A DNA stretch of 64,000 bases from Polaromonas sp. (GCA_030654695.1 JAURWY010000025.1:96134-160133), one strand, 5' to 3'; shown: positions 28,033 to 38,954, numbered from the stretch's first letter. Notes: generated by a model from the sequence alone, not told the origin. Program-made: numbers and translations.

Positions 28033-29106
28033 ATGCAGTTGACTCTTGAGGGCATCAGCAAAAAAGTAGATGACCAAACATGGCTTCACGACATGAGCAT
28101 GGCACCGTCCAGCGGTTCCGTCACGGTGTTGCTGGGCGCCACCCAAGCCGGTAAGACGAGCCTGATGCGGATCATGGCGGGGCTGGATGTTCCTTCGAGC
28201 GGCGAGGTCCGCGTCAACGGTGACAGCGTGGTGGGCGTGTCCGTTCGCCGGCGAAACGTGGCGATGGTCTATCAGCAGTTCATCAACTACCCTTCCATGC
28301 GCGTGCGTGACAACATCGCCTCGCCTTTGAAGCTGCGGGGCGAAAAAAACACAGACCAGCGAGTCCAGCAACTGGCCGAAAAACTGCACATCGAGATGTT
28401 CCTCGACCGCTACCCGGCTGAGTTGTCCGGTGGGCAACAGCAGCGCGTGGCGCTGGCCCGGGCCTTGGCCAAAGGGGCACCCTTGATGCTGCTGGACGAA
28501 CCCTTGGTCAACCTCGATTACAAGCTGCGTGAAGAGTTGCGTGACGAGTTGAGCGCCCTTTTCTCAGAGGGCGGTTCAACCGTTATCTATGCCACCACAG
28601 AGCCTGGCGAGGCGCTCCTGCTGGGCGGCTACACCGCCGTGATGGACCAAGGCGAGTTGCTGCAGTACGGGCCGACGGCTGAGGTCTTTCACAAGCCGAA
28701 ATCCTTGCGCGTGGCGCGCGCCTTCAGTGATCCACCCATGAATTTGCTCGGTGCCCGTGGCCACGAGGGTGGGGTCTTGCTGGACGGCGGCCCTTTGCTG
28801 GCGATTCAGTTGCCGCCGACCCAGTCCACCCAACTGACGGTGGGTCTGCGCGCCAGTGTTCTGCGTGTGCAGGCACAAGACGGCGACGTGGCGCTGGCCG
28901 GACAAGTGGAGTTGGCAGAGATCTCGGGCTCTGACACTTTTGTGCATGTGTCTTCTCCGGTCGGTGACGTGGTGGCGCAGCTGACGGGTGTGCACTACTT
29001 TGAGTTGGGTGCGCAAATTCAACTTTATTGCAGCCCGAGGCAAGTTTATATTTTTGACGCGCAAGGGATGCTGTTGATGTCCCCCGTTCGCGGCGGAGGA
29101 CGCTGA
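28033..29106 (+). CDS. glpS: Glycerol ABC importer ATPase GlpS
   Basis: A 357-residue MalK-like ATPase, one of two in the glycerol importer. Walker A GATQAGKTS is at residues 35-43, signature LSGGQQQR at 131-138 and Walker B LMLLDEP at 151-157. The H-loop is altered: YATTEPGEA has Thr189 where a His is expected. Residues 240-357 form a TOBE/OB regulatory domain. GlpS and GlpT together make one complete ATP site, using the LSGGQ of GlpS with the Walker motifs and His of GlpT. It is followed 1 base later by glpT. Confidence 0.93.
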   Translation: MQLTLEGISKKVDDQTWLHDMSMAPSSGSVTVLLGATQAGKTSLMRIMAGLDVPSSGEVRVNGDSVVGVSVRRRNVAMVYQQFINYPSMRVRDNIASPLKLRGEKNTDQRVQQLAEKLHIEMFLDRYPAELSGGQQQRVALARALAKGAPLMLLDEPLVNLDYKLREELRDELSALFSEGGSTVIYATTEPGEALLLGGYTAVMDQGELLQYGPTAEVFHKPKSLRVARAFSDPPMNLLGARGHEGGVLLDGGPLLAIQLPPTQSTQLTVGLRASVLRVQAQDGDVALAGQVELAEISGSDTFVHVSSPVGDVVAQLTGVHYFELGAQIQLYCSPRQVYIFDAQGMLLMSPVRGGGR

Positions 29107-29107
29107 G

Positions 29108-30180
29108 ATGGCGCGCATTGAACTCGATCTGGCACACGCCTACAAACCCAAGCCCCAGCAAGACAGTGATTACGCTTTGCTGCCCTTGAACATGACGTTT
29201 GAAGACGGCGGCGCCTACGCGTTGCTCGGGCCTTCCGGCTGCGGTAAGACGACCTTGCTCAACATCATGTCGGGCTTGCTGGCGCCTTCGCAGGGTCGCG
29301 TGCTGTTTGACGGGCAAGACATGACCCTGGCCTCGCCACCCGAGCGCAACATTGCGCAGGTGTTTCAGTTCCCGGTCATTTACGAGACCATGACGGTCGG
29401 TGAAAACTTGGCTTTCCCGTTGCGCAACCGCGGCGTTGCCCAAGACCAAATCAACAAACGTGTGGGCGCGATTGCAGAAATACTGGAGATGAGCGGCCAG
29501 TTGAACCAGCGTGCTGCCGGTCTGTCGGCGGATGCCAAACAAAAAATATCGCTGGGCCGTGGGTTGGTACGTCCCGACGTTTCGGCTGTGTTGTTTGATG
29601 AGCCGCTGACCGTGATTGACCCGCACCTCAAGTGGCAGCTGCGGCGCAAGATCAAACAGATTCACCACGAGCTGAAGCTGACCATGATTTACGTCACACA
29701 CGATCAAGTGGAGGCCTTGACCTTTGCCGATCAGGTGGTGGTGATGACGCTGGGCCGGGCCGTGCAGGTGGGGTCGGCCGCTGAGTTGTATGAAAAGCCA
29801 AGCCATACCTTTGTCGGGCATTTCATTGGCTCTCCTGGCATGAATTTTTTGTCAGGCCAAGTGGTGCAAAACAGCATTGCAATTGGCGGCGTTGAGTTGC
29901 CGGTGCCGCAGGGGCGCCAGTTGCCATCCGGTGAGATCAAGCTCGGGGTGAGACCGGAGTACGTCTCGCTGGTGGCGGCCAACACAGCGGGCGCGCTGCC
30001 GATGACGGTGGCCACAGTTCAAGACGTCGGCACCCATGTCATGTTGACCGCGACATTCAAAACCCACACGCTGAAGGCGCGGTTGTCGTCAGATACGGCG
30101 CAGCTGGTGCCCGGTCACACGGTTTGGCTCCAAGTCATGGGCGAGCACACGTGTTTCTATCAAAACGAGGAGATCGTGCG

Positions 30181-30184
<4 letters not shown>
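29108..30184 (+). CDS. glpT: Glycerol ABC importer ATPase GlpT
   Basis: A 358-residue MalK-like ATPase, partner of GlpS. Walker A GPSGCGKTT is at residues 41-49, Walker B VLFDEPL at 161-167 and the H-loop is YVTHDQ with H198. The signature is degenerate: LSADAKQK at 139-146 instead of LSGGQ-type. The TOBE domain follows from about 240. This is the mirror of the GlpS defect. Note that the name GlpT here follows the Rhizobium glycerol transporter, not the E. coli glycerol-3-phosphate antiporter. Its stop overlaps the glpP start as ATGA. Confidence 0.93.
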
Positions 30185-31066
<882 letters not shown>

Positions 31067-31074
<8 letters not shown>

Positions 31075-31879
31075 GCCTAAGTTTCAGAAGCGCACGATTT
31101 TTCTCTTTGCGTACATCGTGTTTGCCCTGCTGCCGATTTATTGGATGATCAACATGTCATTCAAAACGAATCAGGAGATTCTGGCCAGTTTTACCTTGTT
31201 TCCGCAGGACTTCACTTGGGCCAACTACCACTTGATCCTGACCGATCCATCTTGGTATTCCGGCTACATCAACAGCCTGATTTATGTCGCCATCAATACC
31301 GTGATCTCCATCGGTGTGGCTTTGCCGGCGGCGTATGCCTTTTCGCGCTACCGCTTCTTGGGTGACAAGCATGTGTTTTTCTGGTTGTTGACCAATCGCA
31401 TGACGCCACCAGCTGTGTTTTTGCTGCCCTTTTTTCAACTCTACAGCACGGTCGGACTGATGGACACCCACTTGGCGGTTGCGCTGGCCCACCTCTTGTT
31501 CAACGTGCCTTTGGCGGTTTGGATTCTGGAGGGCTTCATGAGCGGAATTCCGCGTGAAATTGACGAGACCGCGTACATCGACGGTTACTCATTCCCCAAG
31601 TTTTTCGTCAAGATTTTCCTGCCACTGATCAAGGCCGGTGTCGGCGTGGCGGCCTTCTTCTGCTTCATGTTCAGCTGGGTCGAGTTGCTGCTGGCCCGCA
31701 CCTTGACCAGTGTCGACGCCAAGCCGATTGTGGCCACCATGACGCGCACCGTGTCGGCCTCCGGTATGGACTGGGCGACGCTTGCTGCGGCCGGGGTACT
31801 GACCATCGTGCCAGGGGCGATCGTGATCTGGTTTGTTCGAAATTACATCGCTAAAGGTTTCGCGATGGGTCGCGTTTGA
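31067..31879 (+). CDS. glpQ: Glycerol ABC importer permease GlpQ
   Basis: A 270-residue MalG-type permease with about six hydrophobic segments and an EAA-type loop near residue 170 (PREIDETAYIDGYSFPKFFVKIFLPL). The ATG at 31067 has a strong AGGAGG site nine bases upstream; a GTG two codons earlier is less likely. It overlaps glpP by 8 bases. The name follows the Rhizobium glycerol transporter and is not the E. coli phosphodiesterase GlpQ. Confidence 0.94.
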
Positions 31880-31892
31880 AAGGAGCACAACC

Positions 31893-32201
31893 ATGTTTAA
31901 CTGGATGGCCTGGACTACCCCGGTAGCAATTTTTTTCACTTGCATCTTATTCATGCTGATGGCCATGACGGTCTGGGAGATCAAGTCGCCCACCAGCTTG
32001 AGAAAAGGTTTCTTGCCGATACCGACGACCCGCGGTGACCGACTGTTCATCGGCTTGCTGGTCGCGGCTTATTTGAACCTCGCCTTCATCGGCCTGGGCG
32101 CACAGATGGCGGACTGGTTGAGCCTGCAGGCGGAGCCTTCGATTTGGATCAGTTTTGTCTTTTCCATGGCTTCTCTGGCCTTGATCATGCGTAAAGGTTA
32201 G
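31893..32201 (+). CDS. glpU: DUF2160 small membrane protein (glpU position)
   Basis: A 102-residue membrane protein with three hydrophobic segments (about 8-28, 50-70, 78-98) and a charged loop, EIKSPTSLRKGFLPIPTTRGDR, between the first two. It matches DUF2160, found between the permease and binding-protein genes of glycerol ABC operons and called GlpU in Rhizobium. It has a good AAAGGAG site. Its job is unknown; it may be an accessory subunit of the GlpPQ channel. Confidence 0.88.
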   Translation: MFNWMAWTTPVAIFFTCILFMLMAMTVWEIKSPTSLRKGFLPIPTTRGDRLFIGLLVAAYLNLAFIGLGAQMADWLSLQAEPSIWISFVFSMASLALIMRKG

Positions 32202-32285
32202 CCAGCTGACTTACAGGGGTCGGCTTGTTTCCCTGGGGCCGCCTTCGTCTTACAAACAGGGATTTTTTACCTGAGGAGATTGAGT

Positions 32286-34016
32286 ATGAAATTGCAACAC
32301 TCTGTGTTGACGCTGGCCTTGGCAACCGCCCTGACCAGTCCGGTCTGGGCGGATGAGGCGGCAGCCAAGCGCTGGATCGACAGCGAATTCCAACCCTCGA
32401 CGCTGTCCAAGGCGCAACAAAAAACCGAAATGAAGTGGTTCATTGATGCAGCCAAGAAGTTGCAAGCCAAAGGGGTGACTGAAATTTCAGTGGTCTCTGA
32501 AACGCTCACCACGCATGAATATGAGTCCAGAACGCTGGCCAAAGCGTTTCAGGAGATCACCGGCATCAAAGTCAACCATGACTTGATTCAGGAGGGGGAT
32601 GTGGTTGAGAAACTGCAAACCTCTATGCAGTCAGGCAAGTCTATTTACGACGGCTGGGTCACTGACTCAGATTTGATTGGGACGCACTACCGGTACGGCA
32701 ACGTTCTCAACTTGACCGACTACATGACCGGCAAAGGCAAGCCGTGGACCAATCCCGGGCTCGACGTCAAAGACTTCATCGGCACCAGTTTCACCACGGG
32801 CCCAGACGGCAAGATGTACCAGTTGCCGACCCAGCAATTTGCCAATCTGTACTGGTTTCGCGCCGACTGGTTTGCGCGTAAAGACTTTAAGGATCAGTTC
32901 AGAGCCAAGTATGGCTATGAGTTGGGGGTGCCGCAGAACTGGAGCGCCTACGAAGATATTGCGGCTTTCTTCAGTAATGACGTCAAGTCGATTGATGGCA
33001 AGCAGATTTATGGCCACATGGATTACGGCAAAAAAGACCCGTCGCTCGGTTGGCGCTTCACGGATGCCTGGCTGTCGATGGCGGGTGCGGCCGACATTGG
33101 TATCCCGAACGGCAAGCCGATTGATGAGTGGGGCATTCGCGTGGCGGCCGATGGCTGTACGCCAGTGGGGGCATCGATGTCGCGTGGCGGTGCCACCAAC
33201 TCGCCGGCGGCAGTCTTTGCGTTAACCAAGTACGTCGACTGGATGAAAAAATACGCACCCAAGGAAGCCTTGGGCATGACCTTTGGTGAATCGGGTCCGG
33301 TGCCGGCGCAAGGGCATATTGCGCAGCAGATTTTTTGGTACACAGGCTTCACGGCTGACATGGTCAAACCCGGTCTGCCCGTCGTCAATGCCGATGGCAC
33401 ACCGAAGTGGCGCATGGCCCCCGGTCCGAATGGTCCTTACTGGAAGCCGGGGATGCAAAATGGCTATCAGGACGTAGGCTCATGGACTTTCTTCAAAAAC
33501 CACGACAGCGACAAAACAGCGGCGGCTTGGTTGTATGCCCAATTTGTCACTGCTAAGACGACCTCACTGAAAAAAACCATCGTAGGATTAACGCCTATTC
33601 GAGAGTCTGACATCCAATCCAAAGCGATGACAGACATGGCGCCTAAGTTGGGTGGTCTGGTCGAGTTTTATCGCAGTCCGGCGCGTGTCGCTTGGACGCC
33701 GACGGGCACCAATGTGCCCGATTACCCGCGTTTAGCGCAGTTGTGGTGGCAAAACGTGTCGGTGGCCGTGTCGGGTGAAAAGACCCCACAGCAAGCCATG
33801 GACAACCTGGCCGTAGAGATGGACCAAGTGATGGCTCGCCTTGAGCGCGCTGGCATGACGCATTGCGCCCCCAAGTTGAACCCCAAAGGTGACCCTAACA
33901 AGTACCTGAGCGACAAAGCGGCACCGTGGAAGAAACTGGCCAATGAAAAGCCAAAAGGCGAAACCATCGCTTACGAAAAACTGCTGAACGCGTGGAAGGC
34001 TGGCAAGGTGCGTTAA
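32286..34016 (+). CDS. glpV: Periplasmic glycerol-binding protein GlpV
   Basis: A 576-residue extracytoplasmic binding protein of the sugar-binding (family 1) type, unusually long as is normal for GlpV. A signal peptide covers residues 1-22 (ending VWA). The mature part shows LAKAFQEITGIKVNHDLIQEGDVVEKL and YWFRADWFARKDFK, typical of this family. The start at 32286 has a GAGGAG site. The 84-base gap after glpU has CAGGG/CCCTG arms (around 32213-32260) that could form hairpins protecting a more abundant glpV message. A terminator follows. Confidence 0.94.
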   Translation: MKLQHSVLTLALATALTSPVWADEAAAKRWIDSEFQPSTLSKAQQKTEMKWFIDAAKKLQAKGVTEISVVSETLTTHEYESRTLAKAFQEITGIKVNHDLIQEGDVVEKLQTSMQSGKSIYDGWVTDSDLIGTHYRYGNVLNLTDYMTGKGKPWTNPGLDVKDFIGTSFTTGPDGKMYQLPTQQFANLYWFRADWFARKDFKDQFRAKYGYELGVPQNWSAYEDIAAFFSNDVKSIDGKQIYGHMDYGKKDPSLGWRFTDAWLSMAGAADIGIPNGKPIDEWGIRVAADGCTPVGASMSRGGATNSPAAVFALTKYVDWMKKYAPKEALGMTFGESGPVPAQGHIAQQIFWYTGFTADMVKPGLPVVNADGTPKWRMAPGPNGPYWKPGMQNGYQDVGSWTFFKNHDSDKTAAAWLYAQFVTAKTTSLKKTIVGLTPIRESDIQSKAMTDMAPKLGGLVEFYRSPARVAWTPTGTNVPDYPRLAQLWWQNVSVAVSGEKTPQQAMDNLAVEMDQVMARLERAGMTHCAPKLNPKGDPNKYLSDKAAPWKKLANEKPKGETIAYEKLLNAWKAGKVR

Positions 34017-34050
34017 ACCGAGTGCGTCGGTGACGATGCCTAGATAGGTT

Positions 34051-34082
34051 GCCGTGTGTGTGAATTCACACACGGCTTTTTT
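34051..34082 (+). terminator. Terminator after glpV
   Basis: GCCGTGTG (34051-34058) pairs with CACACGGC (34069-34076) around a TGTGAATTCA loop, followed by a run of six T. It should end most glp transporter transcription before glpD, though some read-through is possible since glpD has no obvious strong promoter of its own. Confidence 0.88.
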
Positions 34083-34150
34083 CTTAATGATTGATGCGCA
34101 CAGGCTCACAAGGCCCGTGCGAGCAGTCGATATGCCGGGATTTTTGATTT

Positions 34151-35737
34151 ATGGCCATCGAAACAAAGCCCTTGTTGACACAGCGCGCAGCGTTGCTGGC
34201 GCGTCTGGCCGAACCGCGGCGTTACGACCTCGCGGTGATCGGCGGCGGGGCGAGCGGCCTTGGCGTGGCGCTGGAGGCGGCGTCGCGTGGCTATTCGGTC
34301 GTATTACTAGAGTCTCATGATTTCGCCAAAGGCACCTCGTCGCGCGCGACCAAGCTGGTGCATGGCGGCGTGCGCTACTTGGCGCAGGGCAACTTGGCGC
34401 TGGTGCGGGAAGCGCTGTATGAACGCTCGGTGTTGCTGAAAAACGCTCCCCATTTGGCACAGCCACTGGCTTTCGTCATGCCCTCCTACAAGTACTGGGA
34501 GGCGCCCTTTTATGGCCTCGGTCTGAAGATGTATGACTTGCTGGCTGGCGCTGCGGGGCTCGGAAAAACAGAATTTTTAAGCCGGGATGAGACGCTGCAA
34601 TGCCTGCCGACGGTGCAGCCGCAGCGGCTCAAGGGTGGCGTCAAGTACTGGGATGGTCAGTTTGACGACGCGCGGCTGGCGCTGGCGCTGGCCCGAACAG
34701 CTGCGCAGCAGGGCGCGCTGTTGGTCAATTACTGCCCCGTCACAGGCTTTATTCACGAAGCCGGTCAATTGGCGGGTTTGCAGGCTCGCGACGAAGAAAC
34801 CGGGCAGACTTTTGAAGTGCGGGCGGGTTGTATCGTCAATGCGGCGGGCGTCTGGGTCGACCAGCTGCGCGCCCTCGACGGTGCCGCCGTCGGGCAAACG
34901 GTAACACCCATGGTGGCGCCCAGCCAAGGCGTGCATCTGGTGGTGGACCGTTCGTTTTGGCCGACCGACCACGCTTTGTTGGTGCCCAAGACCGGCGATG
35001 GGCGTGTGCTTTTTGCAGTGCCTTGGCTGGGCAAAGTCATTTTGGGCACCACCGATACGCCGCGTGACGATCTGGCTAGAGAGCCGCTGGCGTTTCGGGA
35101 GGAGGTTGACTTTATCCTGCGTGAATCCGCGCGCTACCTGACGCGAGCACCGCTGGCGACAGACGTGTTGAGTGTTTGGGTGGGCTTGCGGCCATTGGTG
35201 AAGCCGCCAGAAAATGAGGGCCGCAACACCAAGGGTTTGTCACGTGAGCACACAGTGTTGGTCAGCGCCAGCGGTTTGGTTACCGTGACCGGCGGTAAGT
35301 GGACAACCTACAGGGCCATGGCGGAAGATGTCTTGCAGCATTGCGATGAAGCAACGCTATTGCCAAAGCGCGGCGGTTCGGTGACGGCGGCGCTGCCCTT
35401 GGTTGGTGCCGCGGCGTCTCAACACAAAATGAGCGATGCCGCTGGACTGCACAGCTACGGTGGGGAAGCGGCAGAGGTACAAGCTTTGCCGGGCCATGAC
35501 CACTGGCTGTGCCCTGGCTTGTCAGAAGCTATGGTCAGATTTGCGGCACGGTACGAATATGCGCGCACGGTAGAAGACATGCTGGCGCGCCGGTCGCGGG
35601 TCTTGTTTCTAGATGCCAGATTGGCGGAGTCTTTGGCTGCCGAGGTGGCCGACCTGCTGCAGGCAGAAACCGGCGCTGACCCACAACTGAGTGCATTCAT
35701 CAGTCTTTGCCATGTTTATAGGACGCTGCCAACCTAA
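34151..35737 (+). CDS. glpD: Aerobic glycerol-3-phosphate dehydrogenase
   Basis: A 528-residue FAD enzyme that oxidises glycerol-3-phosphate to dihydroxyacetone phosphate at the membrane and feeds electrons to ubiquinone. The FAD motif is DLAVIGGGASGLGVALEAA near residue 28, followed by GTSSRATKLVHGGVRYL near 60 and the C-terminal domain with GGKWTTYRAMAEDVL near 385. It completes the pathway with GlpK. The gene stands after the glpV terminator and a 68-base gap. Confidence 0.97.
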   Translation: MAIETKPLLTQRAALLARLAEPRRYDLAVIGGGASGLGVALEAASRGYSVVLLESHDFAKGTSSRATKLVHGGVRYLAQGNLALVREALYERSVLLKNAPHLAQPLAFVMPSYKYWEAPFYGLGLKMYDLLAGAAGLGKTEFLSRDETLQCLPTVQPQRLKGGVKYWDGQFDDARLALALARTAAQQGALLVNYCPVTGFIHEAGQLAGLQARDEETGQTFEVRAGCIVNAAGVWVDQLRALDGAAVGQTVTPMVAPSQGVHLVVDRSFWPTDHALLVPKTGDGRVLFAVPWLGKVILGTTDTPRDDLAREPLAFREEVDFILRESARYLTRAPLATDVLSVWVGLRPLVKPPENEGRNTKGLSREHTVLVSASGLVTVTGGKWTTYRAMAEDVLQHCDEATLLPKRGGSVTAALPLVGAAASQHKMSDAAGLHSYGGEAAEVQALPGHDHWLCPGLSEAMVRFAARYEYARTVEDMLARRSRVLFLDARLAESLAAEVADLLQAETGADPQLSAFISLCHVYRTLPT

Positions 35738-35857
35738 AATGTAGCAAAAGAGCGACAAATCAACGCTGGAAAGCCCAGCAAAGACAAGTTGGCCCCAATT
35801 GCGAAGCTGAAAGCTGCTTATTTTCAATGTGCAAAGAAGATATTTGCAGGAGTTGAG

Positions 35858-35886
35858 TTGACGCACGGGTTTTATGCAGTCATAAT
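35858..35886 (+). promoter_or_regulatory. Promoter of the rplN (spc) operon
   Basis: TTGACG (35858-35863), a 17-base spacer and CATAAT (35881-35886) make a near-consensus sigma-70 promoter. Transcription would begin near 35893, leaving a 140-base leader before rplN. This supports the ribosomal cluster starting afresh here instead of being read from the rest of an S10 operon. Confidence 0.8.
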
Positions 35887-35892
35887 CGTGGG

Positions 35893-36033
35893 CTTCGCTT
35901 ATGAAAGCGGAGACTTCTGCCCAGCGGAAGCATTGCAAGTGGTTTGCAATGTGGACGACGGGCCCAAGACTGATCGGTTGGTGGTTTGCTCAAAGGCGAG
36001 CTGCCCTCCGGTGCAAGTTGGGAACAAATTTAA
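35893..36033 (+). promoter_or_regulatory. Structured leader of the rplN operon
   Basis: The first 60 bases form three hairpins in a row: CTTCGCTT/AAGCGGAG (35893-35912), CTTCTG/CGGAAG (35914-35930) and CATTGCAA/TTGCAATG (35931-35951). Leaders of ribosomal-protein operons often bind one of their products. No match to a known class was made from memory. A coding ORF spanning this area was rejected because it contains the promoter. The rest of the 298 bases between glpD and rplN has no gene. Confidence 0.6.
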
Positions 36034-36402
36034 ATGATTCAAACGCAATCCAAACTCGACGTTGCTGACAACACGGGTGCTAAATCCGTGATGTGCATCA
36101 AAGTGCTGGGCGGCTCTAAGCGCCGTTACGCCAGCGTTGGTGATGTCATTAAAGTGACCATCAAAGAAGCAGCCCCACGTGGCCGTGTCAAAAAAGGCGA
36201 GGTTTACAGCGCTGTGGTTGTCCGCACTGCCAAAGGCATTCGTCGCGGCGACGGCTCCCTTGTTAAATTTGACGGCAATGCAGCAGTGTTGCTCAACGCC
36301 AAACTCGAGCCTATCGGCACCCGTATCTTTGGACCAGTGACGCGCGAGCTGCGCACTGAAAAGTTCATGAAGATCGTGTCATTGGCTCCTGAAGTTCTCT
36401 AA
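36034..36402 (+). CDS. rplN: 50S ribosomal protein L14 (uL14)
   Basis: A 122-residue L14, next to the L19 site in the 50S subunit. [27 protein letters not shown] at the N-terminus and [20 protein letters not shown] at the C-terminus are typical. It is the first gene of this transcript; in E. coli rpsQ would precede it. It is followed 9 bases later by rplX. Confidence 0.98.
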   Translation: MIQTQSKLDVADNTGAKSVMCIKVLGGSKRRYASVGDVIKVTIKEAAPRGRVKKGEVYSAVVVRTAKGIRRGDGSLVKFDGNAAVLLNAKLEPIGTRIFGPVTRELRTEKFMKIVSLAPEVL

Positions 36403-36411
36403 GGACCCGCC

Positions 36412-36732
36412 ATGAACAAAATTCGCAAAGGCGACGAAGTCGTCGTTCTCGCAGGACGAGACAAAGGCAAGCGCGGCACAGTTGCGCTTCGCAAAGACGA
36501 AAGCTACCTGATGGTGGACGGTGTCAACATGGTCAAAAAACATGCCAAGCCCAACCCGCTCAAAGGTATCGCAGGTGGCATTGTTGAGAAAAACATGCCG
36601 ATTCACCAATCCAACGTGGCGATTTTTAACGCTGCGACTGGCAAGGCGGATCGCGTTGGTATCAAGTTGTTGGCTGACGGCAAAAAAGTGCGCGTCTACA
36701 AGTCCAGCGGCGACGAAATTAAGGCTGCATAA
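36412..36732 (+). CDS. rplX: 50S ribosomal protein L24 (uL24)
   Basis: A 106-residue L24, an assembly initiator of the 50S subunit. The KOW motif is near the N-terminus ([21 protein letters not shown]). It starts with ATG 9 bases after rplN and ends 2 bases before rplE. Confidence 0.98.
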   Translation: MNKIRKGDEVVVLAGRDKGKRGTVALRKDESYLMVDGVNMVKKHAKPNPLKGIAGGIVEKNMPIHQSNVAIFNAATGKADRVGIKLLADGKKVRVYKSSGDEIKAA

Positions 36733-36734
36733 AA

Positions 36735-37274
36735 ATGGCACGCTTGCAAGCTCAGTACCGCGAAAAAATCGCGCCAGCCCTGATTGAAAAATTCGGCTAC
36801 ACAACACCGATGCAGGTTCCCCGCATCACCAAGATCACGCTCAATATGGGTGTGAGCGAGGCTGTTGCAGACAAGAAAGTCATGGACAACGCCGTCGGCG
36901 ACATGACCAAGATTGCTGGCCAAAAGCCAGTCGTCACCAAGGCTAAAAAGGCTATCGCCGGTTTCAAAATCCGCGAAGACTTGCCAATTGGCTGCATGGT
37001 CACCCTGCGCGGCGTCAAGATGTATGAATTCCTCGATCGTTTCGTCACTGTGGCTCTGCCGCGTGTTCGTGACTTCCGCGGTATTTCCGGTCGGGCCTTT
37101 GATGGCCGCGGCAATTACAACATCGGCGTTAAAGAACAGATCATTTTCCCTGAGATTGAGTACGACAAAGTGGATGCTTTGCGCGGTCTCAACATCAGTA
37201 TCACAACGACGGCCAAGACCGATGAAGAGTGCAAAGCACTGCTCACCGCCTTCCGTTTTCCGTTCAAGAACTGA
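36735..37274 (+). CDS. rplE: 50S ribosomal protein L5 (uL5)
   Basis: A 179-residue L5, which binds 5S rRNA. It has the family stretches [19 protein letters not shown] and [18 protein letters not shown]. In E. coli S8 represses the spc operon at the rplE start; I did not see an obvious S8-site match, since only 2 bases separate rplX and rplE. Confidence 0.98.
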   Translation: MARLQAQYREKIAPALIEKFGYTTPMQVPRITKITLNMGVSEAVADKKVMDNAVGDMTKIAGQKPVVTKAKKAIAGFKIREDLPIGCMVTLRGVKMYEFLDRFVTVALPRVRDFRGISGRAFDGRGNYNIGVKEQIIFPEIEYDKVDALRGLNISITTTAKTDEECKALLTAFRFPFKN

Positions 37275-37285
37275 AGGCGCAAGAG

Positions 37286-37591
37286 ATGTCAAAACAAGCT
37301 CTACTGCAACGTGAAATCAAGCGCGAAAAACTCGCTGCTAAGTTCGCGAAGAAATATGCAGAACTGAAAAAGACGGCGGGCGACTTCAAGCGCACTGACG
37401 ACGAGCGCGCCTTGGCGCGTCTTGAGTTGCAAAAGTTGCCACGCAATGCGAACCCAACTCGCCAGCGTAACCGCTGCGCGATCACGGGTCGTCCACGCGG
37501 TACGTTCCGTCAATTTGGTCTGGCTCGCGCCAAGATCCGTGAATTGGCTTTTGCCGGTGATATCCCCGGTATCACCAAAGCCAGCTGGTAA
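37286..37591 (+). CDS. rpsN: 30S ribosomal protein S14 (uS14), zinc-free form
   Basis: A 101-residue S14, the longer form without the CXXC zinc pairs (one Cys, in [14 protein letters not shown]). It starts at [20 protein letters not shown] after an AAGAG site. The absence of zinc fits the normal housekeeping copy of betaproteobacteria. Confidence 0.97.
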   Translation: MSKQALLQREIKREKLAAKFAKKYAELKKTAGDFKRTDDERALARLELQKLPRNANPTRQRNRCAITGRPRGTFRQFGLARAKIRELAFAGDIPGITKASW

Positions 37592-37609
37592 GCACTAGGA
37601 GAACCACAA

Positions 37610-38005
37610 ATGAGCATGAGTGATCCTATCGCCGACATGTTGACGCGTATCCGCAACGCACAAATGGTTGAAAAAGCCGTTGTGCAGGTGCCGTCTTCTA
37701 AAGTCAAAGTCGCTATCGCCCAAGTCTTGAAAGATGAGGGCTACATTGATGGCTTCTCAGTCAAGGCCAACGACGGTAAACCGCAGTTGGAAATTGCCCT
37801 GAAATACTACGCAGGTCGCCCTGTGATTGAGCGCATTGAGCGCGTCAGTCGCCCTGGTCTGCGTGTTTACAAAGGCCACGGTTCCATTCCTCAAGTCATG
37901 AATGGCTTGGGTGTGGCCATCGTCACCACCCCGCAAGGCGTGATGACCGATCGTAAAGCGCGCGCAACCGGCATCGGTGGCGAAGTTCTTTGCTACGTGG
38001 CTTAA
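37610..38005 (+). CDS. rpsH: 30S ribosomal protein S8 (uS8)
   Basis: A 131-residue S8 with [18 protein letters not shown] at the N-terminus and [25 protein letters not shown] at the C-terminus, both highly conserved. An AGGAG-type site precedes it. S8 is the usual autoregulator of this operon. Confidence 0.98.
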   Translation: MSMSDPIADMLTRIRNAQMVEKAVVQVPSSKVKVAIAQVLKDEGYIDGFSVKANDGKPQLEIALKYYAGRPVIERIERVSRPGLRVYKGHGSIPQVMNGLGVAIVTTPQGVMTDRKARATGIGGEVLCYVA

Positions 38006-38026
38006 CGGACATTAGGAGTAACTGAA

Positions 38027-38560
38027 ATGTCTCGTGTAGCAAAAATGCCAGTCATCGTCCCAGCGGGCGTTGACGTTGTCTTCAAAGAAGATCACATCAA
38101 TGTCAAGGGTGCCCTCGGCGCCTTGGCACAAGCGCAAAACGTTCTGGTGACCATCAAGAACGAAGCCGGCCAGCTGACTTTCGTTCCTGCGAACGATTCA
38201 CGCGAAGCCAATGCCATGAGCGGCACCATGCGCCAGCTCGTGAACAACATGGTCACCGGTGTCACCAAGGGCTTTGAGAAAAAGCTGAACTTGGTGGGTG
38301 TGGGTTTCAAAGCCCAAGCCCAAGGCGCCAAACTGAATCTGACGGTGGGTTTTTCCCACCCAGTGATCATTGACATGCCAGCTGGCATCAAGGTCGAAAC
38401 CCCAACGCCGACAGAAGTCCTGATCAAAGGTTCTGATCGTCAGCGCGTCGGTCAGATTGCTGCTGAAGTTCGTGCGATTCGTCCTCCTGAGCCTTACAAG
38501 GGCAAGGGCATCCGTTATTCGGATGAGAAGATCACGATCAAAGAAACCAAGAAGAAATAA
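38027..38560 (+). CDS. rplF: 50S ribosomal protein L6 (uL6)
   Basis: A 177-residue L6 with the conserved [37 protein letters not shown] near the C-terminus. It starts with ATG after a TTAGGAGTAAC site, 21 bases after rpsH. Confidence 0.98.
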   Translation: MSRVAKMPVIVPAGVDVVFKEDHINVKGALGALAQAQNVLVTIKNEAGQLTFVPANDSREANAMSGTMRQLVNNMVTGVTKGFEKKLNLVGVGFKAQAQGAKLNLTVGFSHPVIIDMPAGIKVETPTPTEVLIKGSDRQRVGQIAAEVRAIRPPEPYKGKGIRYSDEKITIKETKKK

Positions 38561-38571
38561 GGAGCTGCATC

Positions 38572-38937
38572 ATGTTGACCAAAAAAGAGCAGCGCCTTCG
38601 TCGTTCACGTCAAACACGCATCCGTATTGCGACGCAAGGCGTGGCACGTTTGACGGTGAATCGTACCAATTTGCATATTTACGCCAGCGTCATTTCTGGC
38701 GACGGCTCCAAAATCCTGGCGGCTGCCTCCACGGCAGAAGTCGAAGTCCGCAAGGAACTCGGCGCGTCAGGCAAGGGCGGTAATGTTGCTGCTGCGCTGG
38801 CCATTGGCAAGCGCATTGCTGAAAAAGCAAAAGCAGCTGGTGTGGAAAAAGTAGCGTTCGACCGCGCTGGCTTCGCCTACCACGGCCGCGTGAAAGCGCT
38901 GGCCGAGGCTGCGCGTGAAGCTGGCTTGCAGTTCTAA
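38572..38937 (+). CDS. rplR: 50S ribosomal protein L18 (uL18)
   Basis: A 121-residue L18 that binds 5S rRNA together with L5. It has the basic N-terminal [15 protein letters not shown] and the end [21 protein letters not shown]. It starts 11 bases after rplF behind a strong AAGGAG site. Confidence 0.98.
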   Translation: MLTKKEQRLRRSRQTRIRIATQGVARLTVNRTNLHIYASVISGDGSKILAAASTAEVEVRKELGASGKGGNVAAALAIGKRIAEKAKAAGVEKVAFDRAGFAYHGRVKALAEAAREAGLQF

Positions 38938-38954
38938 GCAGACTGGAATTAAGT

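Noticed and set aside
35789..36037. An 82-codon frame between glpD and rplN
   Set aside because: It contains the strong rplN promoter and the leader hairpins and overlaps the rplN start.
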